From the NCBI GenBank assembly GCA_029465975.1, contig CM055739.1, positions 5,135,628 through 5,199,627 of the forward strand: a stretch of 64,000 bases of DNA, given 5' to 3'. Below, piece by piece: positions 22,855 to 31,853 of this stretch. This DNA comes from Dallia pectoralis. Taxonomy: Eukaryota; Chordata; Actinopteri; Esociformes; Umbridae. Under the pieces are notes generated by a model that had not been told where the DNA came from, searched no databases, and saw only the letters and a list, made by a program, of their open reading frames with translations. Position numbers and translations under genes: made by a program. Within the stretch, counting starts at the first letter, position 1; each line of letters opens with the position of its first letter.

Positions 22855-23238
22855 CGGTGCCGTCCTGCCATCTATACCGTCCTGTCATCTATACCGTCCT
22901 GCCATCTATACCGTCCTGCCATCTATACCGTCCTGCCATCTATACCGTCCTGCCATCTATACCGTCCTGCCATCTATACCGTCCTGTCATCCATACCGTC
23001 CTGCCATCTATACCGTCCTGCCGTCCTGCCATCTATACCGTCCTGCCATCTATACCGTCCAGCCATCTATACCGTCCTGCCATCTATACCGTCCTGCCAT
23101 CTATACCGTCCTGCCGTCCTGCCATCTATACCGTCCTGCCATCTATACCGTCCTGTCATCTATACCGTCCTGCCATCTATACCGTCCTGCCATCTATACC
23201 GTCCTGCCCTTCTGCCATCTATACTGTCCTGCCATCCT
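22855..23238 (+). repeat. 17-bp minisatellite, about 22 copies
   Basis: Unit TGCCATCTATACCGTCC, with T-for-C variants (TGTCATC) and three partial 9-bp TGCCGTCC-type units (about 22858, 23021, 23110). Since 17 is not divisible by three and the unit lacks stops in any forward phase, all three plus frames stay open and read the same rotated 17-residue peptide. Confidence 0.96.
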
Positions 23239-24072
23239 ATCGAGGAACTGTGGACTGACGATCGAAAATGCATACAAATATTCGGTTCAAATGATCTTTA
23301 TGGCCTCATAACGTGTCAGGGATTTTTTTCATTTTAGTGTTGGAATTTATGAACGTTTTAAAAGGATTATTTTAATACTGTAGCAACGTCATTCTGTTCT
23401 AAACGGGATATTTGCTGTGTCCATTTTTTTCCTGTGGTCTGAGATTCCCACATCACGGTAATCATTAAATTGCAACTCAGCTGCAGTTGCCAACTTTGCC
23501 ACGCTCGCCCACTAGGAAACTGACACGTTTAAACCCTTTGCTCAGCTGGTTTCTGGTGCAACCTGGAAATGTTTATTTCCCCGGAAGAAAAATTCATGAC
23601 TTAATCAACTTACAAAAGAATACTTTCAAAATGTGCTCTCCTTACACGATGTAATTAGACAATTAGATTTAATTGGAATCTGGTCAAAATAACTGTGGTG
23701 GTTCTAAAATCTATGTGAAACAGAGGTCAAAGCTGCTAACAAGAGTTGGTGCTAACAAGAGTTGTTTCTTACAGTCAACATGTTGGAAATTGAAAGAGAA
23801 CCGAAGCAAGATTATGGGAAAGCAATATGCCAACGATGGGGACGCCAACGATGGGGAACAGTTCTATAGTCAAAAAGCAATCTTAAACTGATGCGGTGTG
23901 TTGTGAGATATTCTTTTTGCCACATTTGGTGGTAACAATATCTGTAAGTCTTCTGGATATAGTTTTTGTACCATGACAAGAATATAGAGGCAAATGTGTG
24001 AGGATCGTGCAACATAAGATTAATACAAGACATGTTTCAGCAAGAGAGCTAACCTCTGTCTCCAACTGACCA
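23239..24072. other. Intergenic, no recognised gene
   Basis: AT-rich unique-looking sequence. A short duplicated AACGATGGGGA occurs at 23831-23858. Confidence 0.5.
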
Positions 24073-24074
24073 TA

Positions 24075-25123
24075 GGGGAGAGTGGGGTGAATTGTGCCAG
24101 GGGGTAATTAGTTCCACCCCTTGTTTCTGGAAAACCATAGAAGAAATTGGTCATGTGACCACATAATTTTGAAAAGCCATCCATTTTACTCATCCTCCAA
24201 AGAAGGGAGACACATGGCATGAGAGGTGAGCACATTTTAGCTCAAAAAACTGTTTTTTTCCTTTAAAAGTAAATTTTCTATGGTTAAGGTTTTTTCATTG
24301 TAGTTTTTGAACAATTTTAGAGAGGTTTGAAAACATTTCAAACATGTTTTAGTGCATTAGCAGGCTACACAATGAGTCTATAGAGTTAGCTTGATGTTAG
24401 CTCTTAACTGATGGATCATGCTAGTTTTTCCAAACTTGTGGGTCTGGGGTGATTTGTGCCAAAGGGCCTGGGTTATGTTGTGCCAAAGGGCCTGGGTTAA
24501 GTTGTGCCAAAGGGCCTGGGTTAAGTTGTGCCAAAGGGCCTGGGTTAAGTTGTGCCAGTGCCCACACCCCAAAAACTAGCCTAGTCACTTTATTCATGTT
24601 GCACAATTGACAGACAGTGTTCTATGTATGTCAACAGGCATCTATTGCCAAAGCCTTTTTGCCTGAAATGATTCACAATTATCATATATTGTGTAATTAA
24701 GTTTTTTAAATTTTCCAAAAAAATACAAAATAGATTTTTTTCCAGCAGTTTAATTGGGTGACAATATCTAAATAAACCTTAAATTAGTAATTTTGTATTG
24801 AATTTGTCTTCCTTTCATATAGCATTACAGTTCATAACATTCATATGTTCTTTTTTACTTCAGAAATCACTGGCACAATTTACCCCAACGTATTCCCCCC
24901 AAAGGCACAACTTACCCCGCACCAGGGGCAAGTTGTGCCACGAGACCACTTTTTTCCCAAAAGCTATATTTCTGAAACAATTCATTTCAGATCCAAAGTT
25001 ATTGTTCTCAGGGATGCACCACATCCTGAAATACATGTACACCATTAAGTTGAAGGCATTACTGTCATGGCCTCACTTTAAAGTCACTTTGAGTAAAAAC
25101 TGGCACAAATCACCACTTTCCCC
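24075..25123. mobile_element. 1.05-kb nonautonomous DNA transposon with TIRs and TA target duplication
   Basis: The left end GGGGAGAGTGGGGTGAATTG continues TGCCAG. The right end, reverse-complemented, is GGGGAAAGTGGTGATTTG continuing TGCCAG, giving about 25-bp imperfect TIRs. TA flanks both sides (24073-24074 and 25124-25125). There is no transposase frame. Internally it holds a 24-bp array built on the TIR core TTGTGCCA (24454-24556) and an inverted pair, GGCACAACTTACCCC / GGGGCAAGTTGTGCC, at about 24904-24939. Superfamily not assigned; the TA duplication would fit several groups. Confidence 0.8.
24454..24556 (+). repeat. 24-bp direct repeat inside the transposon, 4.3 copies
   Basis: Unit TTGTGCCAAAGGGCC plus TGGGTTAAG. 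The first unit is preceded by GGGGTGAT, recreating the TIR core GGGGTGATTTGTGCCA. Confidence 0.93.
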
Positions 25124-25810
25124 TATACTGTATGGATTTAAAATGGCCGCCGGCATTTCAATGGACTTAAAAGAGTCATAGAAGAGCGTTTAGCTACACA
25201 GCTTTTTAATCTTACCTGTGCTGCTGAGGATCTTAAGTAACCGCACATGTAACTTTTTTCCATTTCCAGAGCTCCTCGGGTTCTGTAATGATATTCTGTT
25301 TTTACAGATAACTAGTAGTTTGCATCTTGGGAAATGTAGTCTCTGTGGTTTTAGGCCAGAGTTTAGTCAGCGTGCACCAACGGAATAAGCTGGTCACACA
25401 GTCTATCACGAGTTCTATCTAGAAAACTGAATGCACTGCTTCAACAGGGGGAACGTACAGGCGCTTCCCATGTGCGAACACACATGCACACACGAGTGAC
25501 CCAGATCATAGCATGCCTCTAAGACATATCTTCCTCAGTCACTGTTTCTGATGAGGCAGATTGAAATGGAAATCAGACCAGTTTTCAATTGGAGTCCGTC
25601 GTTTCCGGTTTAGGGCTGACAGAGCAGGCGACTGGTGTCGAAGCCTTTATTTATGTCTTTCATTTCTACATATTCTCACTGCGTGATAATGACTGATCGG
25701 AGGGGGGGAGAGAGTGACTTCACAAAGGGAAGGGAGAAGGTCGGGGTCAAATGAAGAGTCCATCAGCCCTTACAAGAGAACATATGACAGTATGACTGTG
25801 ACAGGCATTA
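25124..25810. other. Intergenic, no recognised gene
   Basis: Mixed sequence; a G-run with GAGAG at 25699-25714. No gene features. Confidence 0.5.
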
Positions 25811-26284
25811 GATGGGAGGCAGTGTGGGTGTGAGGGGAGTGTGAGGAGGCAGTGTGAGGAGGCAGTGTGAGTGTGGAGGGAGTGTGAGGAGGCAGCGTGG
25901 GTGTGTGGAGGGAATGTGAGGAGGCAGTGTGGGTGTGAAGGGAGTGTTTGGAGGCAGTGTGGGTGTGTGGAGGGAATGTGAGGAGGCAGAGAGGGTGTGA
26001 AGGGAGTGTGAGGAGGCAGTGTGGGTGTGAAGGGAGTGTTTGGAGGCAGTGTGGGTGTGTGGAGGGAATGTGAGGAGGCAGTGTGGGTGTGAAGGGAGTG
26101 TTTGGAGGCAGTGTGAGTGTGTGGAGGGAATGTGAGGAGGCAGTGTGTTGAGGCAGTGTGAGGAGGCAGTGTGAGGAGGCAGTATGTTGAGGCAGTTTAA
26201 GGAGGCAGTGTAAAGAGGCAGTGTGTTGAGGCAGTGTGGGTGTGGAGGGAATGTGAGGAGGCAGTGTGAGGAGGCAGTGTGGTC
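25811..26284 (+). repeat. GGAGGCAGTGTG-type minisatellite
   Basis: A compound array of GGAGGCAGTGTG joined by GGTGTGAAGGGAGTGTTT, GTGTGGAGGGAATGTGA or simple GA linkers; unit lengths vary between 12 and about 45 bp. The opposite-strand Pro/His/Thr frame is a repeat translation. Confidence 0.93.
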
Positions 26285-26423
26285 ACCTTTCCATGGGCCC
26301 AATGGTCATCAGAGTAATTGCTGATGACAGAGACACGGTCCAGAGATCCAGCCACAAGCACTTCCCCTGGTCTTTCATCTACTGGCAATCTGCCGATGAC
26401 ACACACATTGTGTTATTCTGTGA

Positions 26424-26877
26424 GATGGAGAGATGGAGATAGAGAGATGGAGAGATGGAGATAGAGAGATGGAGAGATGGAGATAGAGAGATGGAGATGG
26501 AGAGATAGAGAGATGGAGATAGAGAGATGGAGATAGATGGAGAGATGGAGATAGAGAGATGGAGATAGAGAGATGGAGAGATGGAGATAGAGAGATGGAG
26601 ATGGAGAGATGGAGATAGAGAGATGGAGAGATGGAGATGTAGATAGAGAGATGGAGATGTAGAGATGGAGATAGAGAGATGGAGAGATGGAGATAGAGAG
26701 ATGGAGAGATGGAGATAGAGAGATGGAGATAGAGAGATGGAGATAGAGAGATGGAGATGGAGATAGAGAGATGGAGAGATGGAGATAGAGAGATGGAGAT
26801 AGAGAGATGGAGAGATGGAGATAGAGAGATGGAGATAGAGAGATGGAGATAGAGAGATGGAGAGATGGAGAGACAGT
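26424..26877 (+). repeat. GAGATGGAGATA purine array
   Basis: About 450 bp of pure-purine-plus-T repeats made of AGAGATGGAGAT and AGAGATGGAGATAG blocks in irregular order. Both long minus-strand SISLSPSL-like frames come from this array. Confidence 0.95.
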
Positions 26878-28682
26878 GAGCAAGTCACTTATTCATTGCA
26901 AGAGCGAGAAAGAGAGACACACAGAAAAATGAAAAACAGAGATGTAACGTAAACCCAAAGGGATTTTCCATTATTTCTCATAGCCAGGCACATGTTTGGG
27001 ACCAAACAGCCGGGCTCTAAGCAGAACTAACACACTGTGACACCACGGTCCGGCCCGGTTTAACAGGGAGTCGTTGAGAGTCTCACTGCACAGCGGCACT
27101 TTTTCGTATCTGTCCAAGGCCACTTTACACCCGCGGACCCCCTGCTGTTCCGATTACGCGGGTTTGGCACACAGCTTGGGTGAGATGGAATGCCGTGGAA
27201 GACTCACTGGCGTTCCCAACACTTCTAATGTACCCAAATGTTCTCGTTTTTTAAATCGTCTCTCTCTCTCTCTCCAGTGCCTCACGATGCCACTCTGAAA
27301 ACACAACACTCCACGAGTGTGAACGACGTGAGGGAGAGACACTGGGGGCTAATCTGTTGCCTTCCCATCAGAGGCTTGGCTTTTTGTTCTGGGAGAATTG
27401 CAGGCAGCGGGAGGTTCTGGGTTTGGGGAATCACAGGAAGGTTGCAGGACCAGATAAAGGCTGCGAAACAGATGGAAGAGATTGTCGTAGCGCCGATTAT
27501 CAGGTGGAATATTTCAACCTGGATGTCTAGTGTTTTTATTTGTGCAGTTCCTGGCAATCACAGATGAACGCGTGAACGTTATTAGACATTTCTGTTTAGA
27601 CTGCACACTTCGGGAACTTCACGGACGTTTGGCCGATTCCTGTTAGGACTGCGTGCAGTGTGCTAACGCATTAGCCAAGAGTTAACGTTAATAGACAGCT
27701 TGCCACCACCATCTGGTGTCTGCGGCGCTGTTTAAATGCCCAGGACGTTTTTTAATGGAATTGTCTCCAACCAAAATGTTAAAACGACAGTAGTGTTTAT
27801 TTGCTTCTTTCTCGTCCTCCGCTGTTGGCAGGCTTCATGTGTGTTCTCCTGATGTCAAACCCGGGGGGGGGGGGGATGAGAAAATTGGCTAAAGTGAACA
27901 AATCAAATCCAATTGGAAAAATAAATATCAGACAACTGACTGGTCAATTAGTCCAAAATAAAGTTTAACATGTCCTGAACCGTTGCTGGAGTGAAATGCC
28001 ACAGATTTTGCTCACTTAAGACCTGCTATGATTTTTAATTAAGATGAGGGGAGAGACTTTCATTGAGCTACGAGGCAGCCCGGCGTCACCTGTCCTTTCT
28101 AATTGCTAGCTCTTCTCCTGAGGGGAGGTGGAGGGGAGGGGGTGGAGGGGAATGCAATTACTGTGAGATTGATTCAGCTGAGGACGAGTACAATAACAAT
28201 TCATATTATATGCAAATAAATCTATTCCTTTGCTGGGTTGTTTCTGCATAATAAAGAATTATTAGAGGATGTGCTCGCGTTTGGAGAACAACGTCATGAA
28301 AATTATGGGATCCGGACAAGAATGATTACCTGACAGGGATGTAGAGGGAGAATTAATCGCTTGGAAAAACTATAGTTCTTGAACACTAAAGCATCTGGTT
28401 AAAGCATGTGGTTAAGTGGAGTCTTCATTATTTAATATGATATTATGTCTATGATTGTTTACGTTTAGGGCAGGTCGGGTCTATCTGTAAGCAAGGAATT
28501 GAAAGCCATGATGGACAAACCTACTGTCAGCAATTAGATTTCTGATGTCAGTTGCTGAGTGGGTAAAGGCGCTGTTTACATTGAATGGAAATGATGGGTG
28601 CTAATAGGTCGATGGCCAAAGGAGAGTGAAGTTAACAGATGAGTGATAGAAAGGCAAAAAGTGGCATGATGTGGCCAGAGAC
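26878..28682. other. Intergenic, possible conserved noncoding patch
   Basis: No gene seen. A poly-G run lies at about 27862-27874. The stretch 28010-28330 is AT-rich with TTAATTAAGATGAG and an exact octamer ATGCAAAT (28210-28217), a composition often seen in neural enhancers; conservation is untested. Confidence 0.4.
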
Positions 28683-28922
28683 ACTGGCCCTCATTTATCA
28701 AAAGTGCGTACACCAAATTTCCAGCGTACACCTGGCGTACACCCAAAACCACGGTGACTTTGAGATTTATCAATATGGACGTTGGCGTACGGCACGCTCA
28801 AATCCTACGCCAGCTCAGGAGGTGGTGTACATGTACGCACGTTTTGAGTTAGTGCGGAAATGTACGGTGGCCCACGGGTGCACAACACAACAACATTAGC
28901 AAAGCAAATCAAAGTTAAAAAA

Positions 28923-29180
28923 AACAACGACATTAACAAAAAGCACAACGACATTAACAAAAACAGAAATACATTAACCAAAAACATAACTACATTAACA
29001 AAACCACATCGACATTAATAAAAGCACAACGACATTAACAAAAAGCACAACGACATTAACAAAAACGACATTAACAAAAACACAACGACATTAACAAAAA
29101 CGACATTAACAAAAGCACAACGACATTAACAAAAACGACATTAACAAAAGCACAACGACATTAACAAAAACGACATTAAC
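28923..29180 (+). repeat. Left-arm CGACATTAACAAAA array
   Basis: About 14 units, alternating the 14-bp form and a 20/21-bp form that adds GCACAA. Confidence 0.93.
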
Positions 29181-29466
29181 AAACCGGAAGTGCTCCAGAC
29201 CAATAGGGGGAGTCTTAAATTAGGTGTTATTTATGATCGAATAAGACGGTTGCATTAAACACAAAGAAGAAGATGAAGAAGACAGTAATTTTTCGTAAAA
29301 TTATAATTAAATATATTAAAACCAACTTACATTGATAACTAAAATGTGCGTTGCTTTTAAAGAGGATTTCAAATTGACCTGCTAGCAACAACAATTTATT
29401 ATTTTGGTGGAGAGCCAACCAATTCCACTTTCCACTCCCCCTAGTGGTCTGGAGCACTTCCGGTTT

Positions 29467-30055
29467 GTTAATGTCGTTTTTGTTAATGTCGTTGTGTTTT
29501 TGTTAATGTCGTTTTTGTTAATGTCGTTGTGCTTTTGTTAATGTCGATGTGCTTTTGTTAATGTCGTTTTTGTTAATGTCGTTGTGTTTTTGTTAATGTC
29601 GTTTTTGTTAATGTCGTTGTGCTTTTGTTAATGTCGTTGTGTTTTTGTTAATGTCGTTTTTGTTAATGTCGTTGTGCTTTTGTTAATGTCGATGTGCTTT
29701 TGTTAATGTCGTTTTTGTTAATGTCGATGTGCTTTTGTTAATGTCGTTTTTGTAAATGTCGGTTTTGTTAATGTCATTTTTGTTAATGTCGTTTTTGTTA
29801 ATGTCGTTGTGCTTTTGTTAATGTCGATGTGCTTTTGTTAATGTCGTTTTTGTTAATGTCGTTGTGTTTTTGTTAATGTCATTTTTGTTAATGTCGTTTT
29901 TGTTAATGTCGTTGTGCTTTTGTTAATGTCGTTTTTGTTAATGTCGTTGTGCTTTTATTAATGTCGATGTGGTTTTGTTAATGTAGTTATGTTTATGGTT
30001 AATGTATTACTGTTTTTGTTAATGTCGTTGTGCTTTTTGTTAATGTCGTTGTGCT
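29467..30055 (-). repeat. Right-arm array, inverted copy (TTTTGTTAATGTCG)
   Basis: The same unit in reverse orientation, more than twice the length of the left arm. Variants such as GATGTGC and GTCATT are shared by neighbouring groups, indicating block-wise amplification. Confidence 0.93.
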
Positions 30056-30302
30056 TTTGAACTTTGATTTGCTTTGCTAATGTTGTTGTGTTGTGCACCC
30101 GTGGGCCACCGTAGAAATGCGCAGAAAAACAATTCCTAACACCACAAAACGCACTGACAAACTCAAAGATATGATATATTATGGCCCACTGTAAAAACAA
30201 AAAACAGTAATTCTAAACTTCAGTGTTTATTTTTGTGCAACATGGGCTTCAATGTTTAATTTGTGTGACTTTACCAAAGCATTTGATTTGTAAGCGTATG
30301 TA

Positions 30303-30610
30303 TTAGGGATGCACCGAAAGACTTTTATCACCGAAACAATACGGACGAAATGTTGTGATCTATTCGGATCCTCTGCACTTCATCACGACTGTACTTGATC
30401 CGCGTTATAAAGACCATTACTTGGATGCAGAAATAAAGCAGCGCGCACGAGAAATGATCCAGACGGCGATGGATGCGGAGAACCCGCGTGGAGACGGAGC
30501 AGCGCACGGAGCAGGAGACCAGAGCGCAGAAAAAAAGAGAAGAGGGGCATGCACCCTCGTTGTCTGATATGTTCAGGGAAAAATATGGGTTCAGTAATGA
30601 AAGGATTTCG
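30303..30610 (+). pseudogene. hAT-family transposase fragment
   Basis: TTAGGGATGCACCGAAAG resembles the terminus of a common fish hAT element. It is followed by a plus frame reading FITTVLDPRYKDHYLDAE..., carrying the LDPRYK motif typical of hAT/ZBED transposases. After a frameshift near 30545 it reads SLSDMFREKYG. The matching far end is absent, and only a small part of the transposase remains. It lies inside the 28686..31183 element. Confidence 0.65.
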
Positions 30611-31183
30611 ACCAAAAAATAATTCAGACTGACAAAATAATAAAAATGACATTCTTCTTCTTTTAAATAATAATAATAATACAAATAATAATAATGACAT
30701 TCTAAATAACAATAAGCGTGATTAATAAAAAAAAAAAAATAATAAGAATATTACAAATTGTCATGCAATTATTAATGTGAATGAATGGTACTCCACATCA
30801 CATCATCATCACTACTGTACACCCCAATACATGTGACGTGAAACGAAATTAAATGCTAATTGTTTCAAAACACGTGCTGTAAAATAATGCATTATGATAG
30901 GTCATTTGATCATCCACGTCGGATAAGTTTCTCTTCTTTGCCGTCTTCCGTGTGTGCATGGCGTAAAATGAGGGCGTGGGGGAGGCGGAGACTTGAATAT
31001 ATAGGGGCGTGTTATTCTAATGACGATCGTTTTCAGCCGCGGCATTTATCAAGGCCAGGTATTGCGTACACCTGGATTTCAACGGTACGCACAGCTTCAT
31101 AAATCAGGTGGTGAGAGGAGTGTAAGCATAATCTTACGCCAACATATACGCCCGTTTCTACGCAAGAATGATAAATGAGGGCC

Positions 31184-31540
31184 ACTGTGAGGCCAGAGAC
31201 ACTGTGAGGCCAGAGACACTGTGAGGTCAGAGACACTGTGAGGCCAGAGACACTGTGAGGCCAGAGACAATGTGAGGCCAAAGACACTGTGAGGCCGGGA
31301 GACACTGTGAGGCCGGAGACACTGTGAAGCCAGAGACACTGTGAGGCCAGAGACACTGTGAGGCCGGAGACACTGTGAGGCCGGAGACACTGTGAGGAAA
31401 GAGACACTGTGAGGCCAGAGACACTGTGAGGCCAGAGACACTGTGAGGAAAGAGACACTGTGAGGCCAGAGACACTGTGAGGCCAGAGACAATGTGAGGC
31501 CAAAAACACTGTGAGGCCAGAGACACTGTGAGGCCAGAGA
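31184..31540 (+). repeat. 17-bp minisatellite, about 21 copies
   Basis: Unit ACTGTGAGGCCAGAGAC with variants GGAAAGAGAC, GGCCGGAGAC and ACAATG. One further diverged unit (GATGTGGCCAGAGACACT) lies at about 28669-28685, on the far side of the inserted transposon. Confidence 0.96.
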
Positions 31541-31583
31541 AAACAGATGCCTAACCGCCAGAAAACACAAACATAAACAATTG

Positions 31584-31650
31584 GTAGTGCCCTAGGGTGG
31601 TTGAGCGGTCTGAGCACATGTACTGCTGTATCATGGGTTCACATCATGGG
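31584..31650 (+). mobile_element. Possible tRNA-derived SINE head
   Basis: TGGTTGAGCGG resembles a polymerase III A box, and GGTTCACATC about 30 nt later resembles a weakened B box, together suggesting a tRNA-like promoter. The B-box end runs directly into the CACATCACAGG array. No SINE tail is recognised, so this could be chance. Confidence 0.3.
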
Positions 31651-31853
31651 TTTGTTCACATCACGGGCCCACATCACAGGTCACATCACAGGCCCACATC
31701 ACAGGTCACATCACAGGTCACATCACAGGTCACATCACAGGCCCACATCACGGGTCCACATCACAGGTCACATCACAGACTCACATCACAGGTCCACATC
31801 ACAGGCCCACATCACGGGTCCACATCACAGGTCCACATCAAGGGTCCACAGCT
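31640..31853 (+). repeat. CACATCACAGGT/CCACATCACAGGC array
   Basis: Mixed 11- to 13-bp units based on CACATCAC followed by AGGT, AGGCC or GGGTC. Confidence 0.93.

Larger units (their letters stand above)
28863..30113. mobile_element. 1.25-kb foldback-like element with tandem-repeat arms, nested
   Basis: The ends are perfect inverted repeats over about 54 bp, starting TACGGTGGCCCACGGGTGCA. The direct repeat GAAATG flanks it at 28857-28862 and 30114-30119. Inside the unique tips, both arms consist of tandem CGACATTAACAAAA units, with or without GCACAA spacers, in opposite orientation: about 28923-29180 on the left and 29467-30055 on the right. A second inverted pair closes the core (GGAAGTGCTCCAGACCA at about 29185 against its complement at about 29448-29464). 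There is no coding capacity. Confidence 0.82.
28686..31183. mobile_element. 2.5-kb transposon-like element with TIR GGCCCTCATTTATCA and ACT target duplication
   Basis: The ends are GGCCCTCATTTATCA at 28686 and TGATAAATGAGGGCC ending at 31183, a perfect 15-bp inverted repeat. ACT lies on both sides (28683-28685 and 31184-31186). Repeated GCGTAC-type motifs occur in both subterminal regions (for example GTGCGTACACC, GGCGTACACC, TGCGTACACCTGG). No intact transposase. A 3-bp duplication would fit a PIF/Harbinger-like element, but this is inference. Two further elements are nested inside (28863..30113 and about 30303..30610). Confidence 0.8.

Noticed and set aside
22162..23337. 391-residue open frame on the plus strand
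   Set aside because: It consists of a pyrimidine-biased stretch followed by the 17-bp minisatellite; all three frames are open and no domain is present.
26379..26888. Minus-strand frames of 156-169 residues reading SISLSPSL
   Set aside because: Translation of the GAGATGGAGATA array.
31033..31617. 194-residue minus-strand frame reading LTVSLASQCLWPHSV
   Set aside because: 17-bp minisatellite read in three phases.
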